Source: Actinacidiphila guanduensis (GTDB taxonomy: Bacteria > Actinomycetota > Actinomycetes > Streptomycetales > Streptomycetaceae). Taken from it: 64,000 nt of DNA. The position numbers and the translations under genes are program-made. Of the stretch, positions 34,965 through 43,459 are shown piece after piece. The DNA is taken from contig NZ_FNIE01000008.1 of the NCBI RefSeq assembly GCF_900103985.1, forward strand, positions 62,001 through 126,000. The letters are read 5' to 3'. Every line of letters starts with the position of its first letter. The first letter of the stretch is position 1. The notes beneath the pieces were generated by a model, which ran no database searches, had not been told where the DNA came from, and was given only the letters and a program-made list of their open reading frames with translations.

Positions 34965-35963
34965 GTGCACAGCACCGAGAGCGAGCGCACGTTCCGGCCC
35001 GCGGCCGAGAAGGGACACGCGGCCGTCCTGGGCGTCGGGACCTACCGGCCCCGGCGGATCGTCACCAACGAGGAGATCTGCCGCACCCTGGACTCGTCCC
35101 CCGAGTGGATCCTGCGGCGCAGCGGCATCAACACCCGCTGCGTCGCCCAGAGCGACGAGACGCTGGTGGAGATGGGCGCCATCGCCGCCGGCAAGGCGCT
35201 GGCCGAGGCGGGCCTCGCGCCCACCGACATCGACCAGGTGCTGGTCGCCACCATGTCCGACATCGACGAGGGGCGGGACCTGGCCGCCGCCGTCGCCGCC
35301 CGGCTGGGCGTGCCCGGCGGCAGCGCGCAGGTCAGCGCCGCCTGCTCCGGCTTCACCGTCGCGCTCGCGCTGGCGGCAAGCCTGATCACCTCGGGCGCCG
35401 CCCGCAACTGCCTGGTGGTGGGCACCGAGCGGATGACGGACATCATCGACCCCACCGACCGCGGCACCGCGTTCCTGTTCTCCGACGGCGCCGGCGCGGC
35501 CGTCGTCGGCGCGGTGGCGGAGCCCGGCATCGGGCCCGTGGTGTGGGGCACCGACCCCGAACTCGCCGACACCATCACCGTGCGCCCGGAACCCGAGCAC
35601 GACGGCCGCGCCATCCTGCGCATGCGCGGCTCCGCGGTCTTCCGCTGGGCGGTGACCCACCTGCCCGACGTGGCGACGGCCGCCCTCGAACGGTCCGGGC
35701 TCGGCCCCGGCGACGTGCAGGCGTTCGTCCCGCACCAGGCCAACCTGCGCATCATCGAGTCCGTCACCGACAGCATCGGCTTCCCCGGCCACGTCGCCGT
35801 CGCCCGCGACGTCGTGGACCAGGGCAACGCCTCGGCGGCCTCCATCCCCCTCGCGCTGGACCGGATGCGCACCTCGGGCACCCTGCGCACCGGCGACCTC
35901 GCCCTGCTCATCGGCTTCGGCGCGGGCCTCTCCTATGCCGCCACGGTGATCCGGGTGCCTTGA
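34965..35963 (+). CDS. 3-oxoacyl-ACP synthase III (FabH/KAS III family)
   Basis: Ketosynthase III-fold enzyme, 332 residues. The triad is complete: C127 in SAACSGF, H257 in VPHQANLRI and N288 in DQGNASAAS, so it should condense or transfer acyl groups. In a pathway without extender modules it may join the ACP-bound acyl group to a second acyl-CoA or malonyl-ACP, or transfer the acyl group to an alcohol or amine as some KAS III-like enzymes do. GTG 34965 has GGGAG 7 bases upstream. It is transcribed opposite to the exporter and carries the same 16-bp upstream element as the main operon, so both are likely switched on together. Confidence 0.92.
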   Translation: MHSTESERTFRPAAEKGHAAVLGVGTYRPRRIVTNEEICRTLDSSPEWILRRSGINTRCVAQSDETLVEMGAIAAGKALAEAGLAPTDIDQVLVATMSDIDEGRDLAAAVAARLGVPGGSAQVSAACSGFTVALALAASLITSGAARNCLVVGTERMTDIIDPTDRGTAFLFSDGAGAAVVGAVAEPGIGPVVWGTDPELADTITVRPEPEHDGRAILRMRGSAVFRWAVTHLPDVATAALERSGLGPGDVQAFVPHQANLRIIESVTDSIGFPGHVAVARDVVDQGNASAASIPLALDRMRTSGTLRTGDLALLIGFGAGLSYAATVIRVP

Positions 35964-36329
35964 CGCCCGTCCGGCAGAACCCGCCCCGGCATGCTCCCGG
36001 CCTCCGGCGGGGTGGCCCCCTCACCCCCCTGGGCCGGCGGCCGGAGACGTACCCCACCCTCCGCCGTGCGACGCGGCGGCGTGCTCGCCGCATCGCACAG
36101 CGGAGAGCGCCGGCCCCGCCGTGCCGGGCGGACGCCCCTACGTGCCGGGCACCCTCCGGTCCGTGTCCGGCACGGTCCTTGCCCGGCGGGGGCGGGACGT
36201 GCGTGCGGTGCCGGGCGCCTCGGGCCCGCCGGCGAGGAGCCACCAGCGCCGCGCGGTTCCGGGGCGCCCAGGCCCGGACCTCGTCGGTGCCGCCGTATGG
36301 GTCGCGGCACGCCCCGGCCGCGCTCGCCG
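35964..36329. other. Gap between convergent ketosynthase and SARP genes
   Basis: No gene seen. A weak hairpin, CGTGCCGG (36141-36148) with CCGGCACG (36167-36174), could help termination. Confidence 0.4.
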
Positions 36330-39300
36330 TCACACCAGGGCGCGCAGGGAGTCCGCCTCCGGTACGCCGAGGCGCTCGGCTATGCGCAGGCCGCGCGTGG
36401 CGGGGCGCCGGGCGCGGCCCCGGCCGGGGCCGGCGCCCACCGCCCGGCTCCAGGCCAGCAGTGCCCGCACCTCGCCGAGCGGCTGCTGCCCCGCCTGGTA
36501 GATCGCGGCCGCCCGCCGGTAACCGGCGACGGCCTCGGTGCCGCGCCCGGCCGCCAGGGCACAGTCGGCCTGCGACATCAGGGCCAGCGCCACCACCGGG
36601 TGCAGCGCGGTGCCGCGCGCCACCGCCAGCGCCTGCCGGCACTCGGCCGCCGCGTCCTCGTACCGGCCCAGGCGGACCCGGACGGCGGCGCTCTCGGCCA
36701 GCGCGCGGGCCACGCCCTGCCGGTAGCCGAACTTCTCGGCGATCTGCCGGGCCTGGCCGAAGCTGCGCAGCGCCTCCTCGGGGCTGTCGGCCGCGGCCTC
36801 CACACTGCCCAGGTGGACCAGGCAGTCGGTCTCGATCCGCGGGTCCGACAGGTGCGGGATCGCCACCCGCGCCAGCCGCGCGGCCGCCGCCGCCCTCGCC
36901 TGCGCGCCCAGGTCGCTGTGGATGCCGGCCCGGCAGGTCAGCGCGATCGCCAGCCCCTCGTGGAAGGACATCGCCTCGCTCGTGCGCACCGCCAAAGTGC
37001 ACCAGCGCTCGGCCTCCTCGTAGTGGCCCATGTGGCGCAGCGTCAGGGCGAGGTAGCCCGGCAGCCGCACCCGGCCGAACTGCGAGTCGGCCCGCTCCAC
37101 CAGCGTCAGCGCCCGCCGGAAGTGGCGCAGCGCCTCGGCCATCGCCCCCGCGTCGTAGACGTTGCGGGCGATGCGGGCCAGCGCGTTCGCCTGCCCCGCC
37201 CAGTCGCCCATGTCCTCGTGGATGCGCAGCGCCCGGGTCAAGTAGCGGTCGGCCAGGCCCAGTTCGCCGACCGACCAGTACGCGCGGCCCAGCGTGGTCA
37301 TCGCCAGTGCCTCCCCGGCCCGCCATCGCGCCCCGCGTGCCACCCGCACCGCGGCGCGCGCGTGGCTCATCTCGCCCTCGCCGTGGCCGACCCGGTAGTG
37401 CACGTCCGCCATGTTCAGCAGCATCCCGGTGTGCGCGCGGCCGTCGCCGGACAGCGCGGTCTGCCCCAGTGCGGCGGTGACCGCGGCCCCCCAGTCCTCG
37501 CCGCCCGGGTGCAGCCGGATGAAGCCCAGCATCGCGTCGGCCAGCTGCCAACTGGGCCGCCCCAGGCCCATCTCGGCCGCGTGCTTGACCGCCGCGCACA
37601 GATTGGCCTTCTCCCGGTCCAGCCACTCGATGCCCATCCCCTGCAGCGCCGCCGGCTCCTGGACCGCGCCGAAGGGCGGCCAGCCCTGCACCGCGCCCCG
37701 GTGGAAGCCGGCCACCTGGATGTTCTGGCTGCTGCTGGCCGCCTCCACGCACCGCCGGTACCACTCCAGCAGCCGCACCAGGACCTTCTCGCGCACCGGC
37801 CGCGGATCGGCGGCGGCGATCTCGGCCGCGTACTGCCGGACCATGTCGTGCAGCCGGTAGCGGTGCGAGGCGTACTCGGTGAGCAGGTTCGCCTGCACCA
37901 GCGCGCCCAGGCGCCGGTCGGCCTCCGGCAGCGAGCAGTCCGCGAGCGCGGCGGCCGCCTCGACCTCGAAGTCCGACCCGGGGATCAGCCCGATCCAGCG
38001 GAACATCTGCCGCTGCGCGGGGGCCAGCCGCCGGTAGGACAGGTCGAGGGCCACCCGCATCGCGCCCCGCGCGAGGTCGCTCTCGGCCGCCGCGGTGACC
38101 TGCGCCAGCAGCGAGGCCAGCGACTGCTCCGGGCGGCTCGCGGCATAGGCGGCGTTCAGCTGCAGGGTCAGCGGCAGCCGGCCCGAGACCCGCACCAGGC
38201 CGTCGGCCGCCGCCGGGTCGGCGTCCACCCGCTCGGTGCCCACCAGCCGCCGGAACAGCGCGAGCGAGGCCGGCATGTCCAGCACGTCCAGCGCGCACTC
38301 CTCGGCGAAGTAGCGGACCGTCAGCTCCGGCATGCGGCCGCGCGCGGTGACCACCACCGCGCTGCTGTGCGCGCCGGTGGGCAGCAGGTCGCGCACCTGC
38401 TCCGGGCCCGCCGCGTCGTCCAGCACGATGAGGACCCGGTGCCGGGCGAGCAGGGTGCGGTAGAGGGCGGCCCGCTCGTCCTGGCCGTACGGGATGTCGG
38501 CGGCGGGCACGCCCAGCGCGAGGAGCACCCGGGCGAGCGTCTCGGCCGGCGAGAGCGGCTCCAGGTTGCGGTGGTGGCCGCGCATGGCGACGAAGAACCG
38601 CCCGTCGGGGAAGGCGTCGCGGGCCTGCTGCGCCCACTGCAGCGCCAGCGTCGTCTTCCCCGATCCGGGCAGCCCGCTGACCACGAACAGGTTCCGGCCC
38701 GGGCCCACCGCGGCGGCCTGCGCCGGGCGGGCGGTGGCCAGCACGTCCATCGCCCGCAGCTCCTCCTCGCGGCCGAGGAAGACCTCCGGGGCCGGCGGCA
38801 TCGACAGATCGGCGCCGATCGGGGCCCGGTCGTGGGGGTCCGGCCGCCGGCGCAGCAGCGACGCGCTCGCCGCCTGCAGCTCCGGGCCCGGCCGCGTCGC
38901 CAGGTCCCGGGCCAGCCGCTCCACGAAGGCGGCGTACTGGCGCAGCGCCTCGGCCTGGTTGCCGCTGCCGCTGTGCGCCTTGACCAGCCGCAGCATCAGG
39001 TCCTCGGCATAGGGGTGCTCGGCGATCAGCCACTGCAGCTCCGGCAGGATCTCGCGGGCCCGGCCCAGCCGCAGCTGCGTGTCGTAGAAGGAGTTGAGCA
39101 CCTGGCGGCGCTGCTCCTCCAGGCCCGCCCGCAGCGACTCGACCCCGGTGCCCCACAGTCCGGTCAGCGGGGTGCCCGACCACTCGTCGAGCGCCTGGCG
39201 CAGCAGCCGGGCCCGCTCCTCGACCGGCGAGTCGTGCCGGCCGCCGCGGGCCGCCAGGTCGCGGAAGCGGTACAGGTCGACCGCGGAGCGGTCGGCGTGC

Positions 39301-39596
39301 AGCACGTAGCCGCCGTCGCGGGCGGCCAGCTCCACCGCGCTCCCGCGCGGCGCCGCGGCGGCCAGCGCCTTGCGCAGCCTGGTGGCGTAGCCGGCCATCA
39401 CGTTGCGGGCCATGCGCGGCGGGCGGCCGTCCCACAGCAGCTCGGCCAGCCGGTCGAAGGGCACCGGTACGCCCACGTCCGCCATGAGCAGGGCCAGCAG
39501 ACCGCGCTGGCGGGGGTGGCCGATCTCCAGATCGCGTCCGCCCGCGAGCGCACGCACCGGGCCGAGAAGTCGTAAGTCGATCAACTGACGCTCCAC
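36330..39596 (-). CDS. AfsR-like SARP regulator with NB-ARC and TPR domains
   Basis: Full-length AfsR-type activator, 1,088 residues: OmpR-type winged helix (about 5-100, with RMARNVMAGYATRLRKAL), BTAD helices (about 105-255), NB-ARC ATPase with Walker A SGLPGSGKT (about 308-316) and Walker B LIVLDDA, then TPR-type helical repeats from about 690 to the end. Such regulators integrate ATP state and protein contacts to activate secondary-metabolite operons; with the SARP at 18622 it brackets the cluster. The start region reads MERQLIDLRLLGPVRA. About 55 bp upstream, CCGGCCCGTAACATC resembles the shared 16-bp element of the cluster, which may indicate co-regulation. Confidence 0.9.
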   Translation of the reverse strand: MERQLIDLRLLGPVRALAGGRDLEIGHPRQRGLLALLMADVGVPVPFDRLAELLWDGRPPRMARNVMAGYATRLRKALAAAAPRGSAVELAARDGGYVLHADRSAVDLYRFRDLAARGGRHDSPVEERARLLRQALDEWSGTPLTGLWGTGVESLRAGLEEQRRQVLNSFYDTQLRLGRAREILPELQWLIAEHPYAEDLMLRLVKAHSGSGNQAEALRQYAAFVERLARDLATRPGPELQAASASLLRRRPDPHDRAPIGADLSMPPAPEVFLGREEELRAMDVLATARPAQAAAVGPGRNLFVVSGLPGSGKTTLALQWAQQARDAFPDGRFFVAMRGHHRNLEPLSPAETLARVLLALGVPAADIPYGQDERAALYRTLLARHRVLIVLDDAAGPEQVRDLLPTGAHSSAVVVTARGRMPELTVRYFAEECALDVLDMPASLALFRRLVGTERVDADPAAADGLVRVSGRLPLTLQLNAAYAASRPEQSLASLLAQVTAAAESDLARGAMRVALDLSYRRLAPAQRQMFRWIGLIPGSDFEVEAAAALADCSLPEADRRLGALVQANLLTEYASHRYRLHDMVRQYAAEIAAADPRPVREKVLVRLLEWYRRCVEAASSSQNIQVAGFHRGAVQGWPPFGAVQEPAALQGMGIEWLDREKANLCAAVKHAAEMGLGRPSWQLADAMLGFIRLHPGGEDWGAAVTAALGQTALSGDGRAHTGMLLNMADVHYRVGHGEGEMSHARAAVRVARGARWRAGEALAMTTLGRAYWSVGELGLADRYLTRALRIHEDMGDWAGQANALARIARNVYDAGAMAEALRHFRRALTLVERADSQFGRVRLPGYLALTLRHMGHYEEAERWCTLAVRTSEAMSFHEGLAIALTCRAGIHSDLGAQARAAAAARLARVAIPHLSDPRIETDCLVHLGSVEAAADSPEEALRSFGQARQIAEKFGYRQGVARALAESAAVRVRLGRYEDAAAECRQALAVARGTALHPVVALALMSQADCALAAGRGTEAVAGYRRAAAIYQAGQQPLGEVRALLAWSRAVGAGPGRGRARRPATRGLRIAERLGVPEADSLRALV

Positions 39597-40264
39597 TCAG
39601 CAGAGATGATGTACCCCTCAAAACACCTCGGTGCCGTTGTCCGCGTGACCCGATGTTACGGGCCGGTGGCGGAAGTGACCATGCCCACCGGATGCGGCGG
39701 CAATGCCCCGGTCACTCGGCGGTGACCGCCGCCGGTCTGCCTTTCGTCGGTATTTCGCGAGATTTACCGAGGAGTAAGCGCTTTCGCCGGCTCCGGCCCC
39801 GCGGCCTGTGCTGTTACCCCGAATTCACGTTTCGCGGCGGCCGTGGGCATTCCCATCTTTCACTCCTGCCCCGTGCGTGCGCATTCGTATGCGCGAAAGG
39901 GCACGGCGTTTACCCGTCGGCACCGCCGTGACCGTGCGGTGGGCGCTGCCGTGAAAATCAGGATTTCGCGCGGTGCCTTCCGGCGTGGCGCGCAGCCGAT
40001 ACGCGGTGCCCGCTGCGAGAATCACTGCGCGTGTGTTCGCCTCACTCCGCGTGAGAGACGGTGCGGCCGCCCCCGCGCGGGGGCGCCCCGGCCGGCGCGG
40101 TTCGGGTCAGCCGAGCGGCGAACCGGGTTCGGGTGGTGCGTGTGGGGCGCCCCGCCCGAGCCACGCTTTCCCCTGGTGCCCGCCCCGGCCGGGAAATCCG
40201 TTCGCCCCGGCCCGCCGCCGCGCGCGACCATGAGCGCTCGCCCGCAGCACCCGGAGAGTCGCCC
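39597..40264. other. 668-bp divergent regulatory gap
   Basis: Less GC-rich than the surroundings. It holds the upstream regions of the AfsR-like gene (leftwards) and of the nucleotidyltransferase gene (rightwards). I see a CGTAACATC element near 39652-39665, palindromes GCGCATTCGTATGCGC (39879-39894) and GCCCCCGCGCGGGGGC (40069-40084), and no convincing gene; the open frames give atypical Arg/Cys-rich peptides. Confidence 0.5.
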
Positions 40265-40987
40265 ATGAGCGCAAGTGCACCCCCAACTCCCCACGTCCTG
40301 CTGTCCGGTGTGGTCGGCTCGACCGCCTACGGGCTCGCGCACGCCGGTTCCGACATCGACCGGCTCGGCGTGTTCGCCGCGCCCACCGAGGAGTTGGTCG
40401 GCCTGCACCGGCCCCGGGAGAGCCACGTCACCACCCGGCCCGACCGCACCCTGCACGAGGCCGCCAAGTGGGCCCGGCTCGCCCTGTCCGGCAACCCCAC
40501 CGTGCTCGAACTCGCCTGGCTGCCCGACGAGCTGTACGAGGTCCGCACCCCGCTCGGTGACGAACTCATCGCCATCCGCGAGGCGTTCCTGTCCGCGCAC
40601 CGGGTGCGCGCGGCCTATCTCGGCTACGCCACCCAGCAGTTCAGGCGGCTGTACGAGCGGGGCGACGGCGCCCTCTCCGCCGAGGTCCGCGAGCGCACCG
40701 CCAAGCACGCCCGGCACCTGAAGCGGCTGTGCCACCAGGGGTACACCCTCTACGCGACCGGCGAACTGCCGGTCCGGCTGGAGGACCCCGAGGAGTACCG
40801 CGCCTTCGGCCGGGAGGTCGCCCGCGACGGCATGGCCGCGCTGCCGCTGCTCCGGCACTACGAGCACGCCTTCGACACCACCGTGAGCGTCCTGCCCGAC
40901 GCGCCCGACGAGCGCCCGGTCGAGGCCTGGCTGCGCCGTGTCCGCCGCGCCTTCTACGACCGCGAGCAGCAGGCGGCCGCCTCGTAG
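40265..40987 (+). CDS. RlaP-like nucleotidyltransferase (DNA polymerase beta superfamily)
   Basis: 240-residue predicted nucleotidyltransferase of the RlaP type, associated with RNA repair in some phages and bacteria. The catalytic core motif is GSTAYGLAHAGSDIDRLG, with G18-S19 and the metal-binding D30 and D32; later come HEAAKWARLALSGNPTVLELAW and KHARHLKRLCHQGYTLYATGELPVRL, which are typical of the family. ATG 40265 has GGAGAG 7 bases upstream. It stands alone, without a ligase partner, so the role is uncertain. Confidence 0.85.
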   Translation: MSASAPPTPHVLLSGVVGSTAYGLAHAGSDIDRLGVFAAPTEELVGLHRPRESHVTTRPDRTLHEAAKWARLALSGNPTVLELAWLPDELYEVRTPLGDELIAIREAFLSAHRVRAAYLGYATQQFRRLYERGDGALSAEVRERTAKHARHLKRLCHQGYTLYATGELPVRLEDPEEYRAFGREVARDGMAALPLLRHYEHAFDTTVSVLPDAPDERPVEAWLRRVRRAFYDREQQAAAS

Positions 40988-40989
40988 CC

Positions 40990-41024
40990 GCCGGACCCGG
41001 CTCCGGACGGGAGCCGGGTCCGGC
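40990..41024. terminator. Strong bidirectional terminator hairpin
   Basis: Perfect 15-bp arms, GCCGGACCCGGCTCC and GGAGCCGGGTCCGGC, with a 5-base loop, directly after the nucleotidyltransferase stop and facing the convergent slipin gene. Confidence 0.85.
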
Positions 41025-41157
41025 GAGCGGAGTCCTCAGGCCGGACGTTTTCAGGCCGGACGTCTCAGGCTGCTGCCCGCGGGGCCGGGAGGACTCGGCC
41101 TCGCGGGCAATGCGCGTGCCAGGCCCCGCCGCCCAGGCGGGCTTTGTCGGACAGGTC

Positions 41158-42153
41158 CTACGAGCGCCGTGGGTGGGAGCCGGCCAGCGGCTCGCGCAGG
41201 TCCAGGTCGGGTTCGCCGACGAGTCCGGCGCCCGGCTCGTCCCCCGCCGCCCGCCCCGGCTCGATCGCCGCGGGCTCCTCCTCGGGGTGCGGCCCGTCCG
41301 GCGCGGGCGCGCCACTGTCCCGCCCCGCCGCTCCGCTCCCGCCGTCCGCGGGGGCCGCTTCGCGCTCCCCGTCCTGCCCCTGGCCGGCCGCGCCCTGCTG
41401 CGCCCGCTCCAGGAAGCGCAGCAGCTCGACCGGGAAGGGCAGCACCAGCGTGGAGTTCTTCTCGGCGGCCACCGCCACGATGGTCTGGAGCAGCCGCAGC
41501 TGCAGGGCCGAGGGCTCGGCCGACATCTGGTGGGCGGCCTGCGACAGCTTCTTGGCCGCCTGGAACTCCGCGTCCGCGTTGATCACCCGGGCCCGGCGCT
41601 CCCGGTCGGCCTCGGCCTGGCGGGCCATGGAGCGCTTCATCGTCTCCGGCAGCGAGACGTCCTTGATCTCCACCCGGTCCACCTGCACGCCCCAGCCGAT
41701 CGCCGGGCTGTCGATCATCAGTTCCAGGCCCTGGTTGAGCTTCTCCCGGTTGGACAGCAGGTCGTCCAGGTCGCTCTTGCCGATGATGGAGCGCAGCGAT
41801 GTCTGCGCCATCTGCGAGACGGCGAACCGGTAGTCGGCCACCTTGATCACGGCGGCGGCGGGGTCGACCACCTTGAAGTAGACCACCGCGTCGACGCGGA
41901 CCGTCACGTTGTCGCGCGTGATGCCCTCCTGCGCGGGCACCGGCATCGTGACGATCTGCATGTTCACCTTGTGCACACGGTCGACGACCGGCACCACCAG
42001 GATGAAGCCCGGCTCCCTGACCTCCCGGCGCAGCCGGCCGAGCCGCAGCACCACGGCCCGCTCGTACTGCTTGACCACGCGGGCCGAGGCCAGCACATAG
42101 ACCAGGCCCACCACGACCACCACGGCGGCCACCGTGAGGAGTACCGCGAGCAT
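41158..42153 (-). CDS. SPFH-domain membrane protein (slipin/stomatin-like)
   Basis: 331-residue membrane scaffold protein. A hydrophobic N-terminal segment (about 1-23) is followed by the SPFH/Band 7 domain (about 25-200), with VKQYERAVVLRLGRL, GFILVVPVVDRV and GWGVQVDRVEIKDVSLPETMKRSMARQAEADRERRARVINADAE, the slipin signature. The C-terminal 90 residues are a disordered Glu/Pro/Ala/Gly tail. Slipins assemble on the inner face of the membrane and are often paired with NfeD proteins; no NfeD is visible here. ATG 42153 is preferred over the GTG just before it because of spacing to GGGGG. Confidence 0.9.
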   Translation of the reverse strand: MLAVLLTVAAVVVVVGLVYVLASARVVKQYERAVVLRLGRLRREVREPGFILVVPVVDRVHKVNMQIVTMPVPAQEGITRDNVTVRVDAVVYFKVVDPAAAVIKVADYRFAVSQMAQTSLRSIIGKSDLDDLLSNREKLNQGLELMIDSPAIGWGVQVDRVEIKDVSLPETMKRSMARQAEADRERRARVINADAEFQAAKKLSQAAHQMSAEPSALQLRLLQTIVAVAAEKNSTLVLPFPVELLRFLERAQQGAAGQGQDGEREAAPADGGSGAAGRDSGAPAPDGPHPEEEPAAIEPGRAAGDEPGAGLVGEPDLDLREPLAGSHPRRS

Positions 42154-42168
42154 CACGCACCCCCAAAG

Positions 42169-42221
42169 GTCCGAACATTCCCCTACCTACTCAACGTAGT
42201 CCTTGCGGGAACAGTTCGGAC
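42169..42221. repeat. Inverted repeat upstream of the slipin gene
   Basis: GTCCGAAC (42169-42176) and GTTCGGAC (42214-42221) are exact complements, and flanking bases (ATTCCC / GGGAAC) extend the symmetry with one gap. The site lies between the zinc-ribbon protein stop and the slipin start; it is either an operator pair or a long-loop terminator. Confidence 0.5.
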
Positions 42222-42261
42222 ATTTCGGGTGAAACTCGCGCGATCGGGATGGTGGGGAGGA

Positions 42262-43209
42262 TCACTCGATGCAGAGCACCAGGACGCACAGCCCGTGCTG
42301 ACCCGAGGTGGAGCCGGGGTCCGTGGTCGCGGGCGGCGTGGTCGGGTCGCTGGTCGCGGGCGGGGTGGCCGAGGTGCTGCCGCCCGTGCTCGTGCCGCTG
42401 CCCGCGGTGGTCCCGCTGCTCTGGTCGTCACTGCCGGTGCTGGTGGAAGCCGCCGAGGTGCTCGTGCTGCCCGTCGCCGTGGTCTGCGACGGCGCCTGGG
42501 TGGTGCTCGTCTGCGGCGCCCGGTGGGCGTGCGAGGTGGTGGCCGTCGTCGTGCCGGTCAGCGGGGAGCTGGCCGCGCTGTCGGTGCTCGGGTGGCTGGT
42601 CTGCGCCGCCGGGCGGGCGTGGGCGCCGCGCTGCTTGGGAACCGAGGGCGCGTTGTGCGCGCTGCCGGTGTTCCCGGCCGGGGCGGTGTCGTTGCCGGCC
42701 TGCGTCCCGGAGCCGCCGTCCTGCAGCGAGACGGGCGTCACCGTGTCGTACGACGACGCGCTCGCCGGTCCGCCGCGGCCCGTGGTGTGCACGGCCGCCA
42801 GCGTCACGCCGCCGCCGAAGAGGGCGAAGGCGGTGGCGACACCCGCGCGGCGCCGGCTCTTCTTCCAGCGGGCCATCTGCCGCCTGCGGGCGGCCCGGCC
42901 GCGGTGCAGGGTGGGCGCGATGGACGCCGGGCCGAGGACGGACTCCTGCTCGCCCGACTCCCCGCCGGCCGGGGCGGGTTCGGGCAGCGGCAGGGGCGCG
43001 GCGGCGGCCTGCGGCTGCCAGGCGCGGCCAGCCGGTTCCAGCGCGGCGTCGAGTTCCTGGAGGACGGCACCGGCCCGCGAGGACGGCGGTATCGGGCCGC
43101 CGGCGAAGGAGTTGCGGCGGGGTATGTCGGCCTCAGGCGCGCAGGCGCCGCAACCCGGGCACACCAGCGCCCCGTTGAGAGTGCGCTGGCACGTGTAGCA
43201 GTAGTCCAT
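42262..43209 (-). CDS. Zinc-ribbon membrane protein with Ser/Thr-rich outer domain
   Basis: 315 residues, unknown function. The N-terminus holds a zinc-ribbon-like motif (C4, C7, C17, C20, C23), then a Pro/Ala-rich cytoplasmic linker, a basic stretch RRRQMARWKKSRRR, one transmembrane helix (about 122-141) and a long, probably extracytoplasmic, Ser/Thr/Gly/Ala tail that ends in CVLVLCIE with two cysteines. The topology suggests a membrane-anchored sensor or surface stalk. Similar proteins occur across Streptomyces, but I know of no assigned role. The start ATG at 43209 gives MDYCYTCQRTLNGALVCPGCG. Confidence 0.78.
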   Translation of the reverse strand: MDYCYTCQRTLNGALVCPGCGACAPEADIPRRNSFAGGPIPPSSRAGAVLQELDAALEPAGRAWQPQAAAAPLPLPEPAPAGGESGEQESVLGPASIAPTLHRGRAARRRQMARWKKSRRRAGVATAFALFGGGVTLAAVHTTGRGGPASASSYDTVTPVSLQDGGSGTQAGNDTAPAGNTGSAHNAPSVPKQRGAHARPAAQTSHPSTDSAASSPLTGTTTATTSHAHRAPQTSTTQAPSQTTATGSTSTSAASTSTGSDDQSSGTTAGSGTSTGGSTSATPPATSDPTTPPATTDPGSTSGQHGLCVLVLCIE

Positions 43210-43400
43210 CCGCGGTCTTCCTGTGTGCTGACTGCGGCCGGGGAGGCCACTGGCATGTTCGCGTCCACCCGGTCAGGGCAGGTGTCACAAGCTAACAGCC
43301 GTTCTGGGAGAGGTCGAGTGAGACTTGTGATGCTCCTGCAAAGATCGTCGGTGATCTCGGGCACCGCCCGCGGCAGGCGTCCCGCTATGTCCGAAGTGGC

Positions 43401-43435
43401 GGCAGCCCGGGCGGGAGGATCCCACCCGGGCTGCC
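43401..43435 (-). terminator. Terminator of the secreted beta-propeller gene
   Basis: GGCAGCCCGGGCGGG and CCCACCCGGGCTGCC pair over 15 positions with one mismatch around a 5-base loop, 25 bp beyond the stop. Confidence 0.7.
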
Positions 43436-43459
43436 GGTGGCGGCGGTTGGCGGCAGGTG

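Noticed and set aside
20351-35963. Match to known pathways: azoxy (valanimycin-like), polyyne, lipstatin, isonitrile lipopeptide
   Set aside because: Signature genes are missing: no VlmA/VlmH-type genes, no membrane desaturases with thioesterase, no NRPS, no isonitrile-forming oxygenase.
35991-39575. Plus-strand open frame of about 1,190 codons over the AfsR-like gene
   Set aside because: Arg/Gln/His/Pro-rich translation without domains; the minus strand has intact winged-helix, NB-ARC and TPR domains.
39653-39931. Possible 92-residue gene between the AfsR-like and nucleotidyltransferase genes
   Set aside because: Arg/Cys/His-rich translation, no ribosome-binding site, and codon use unlike neighbouring real genes.
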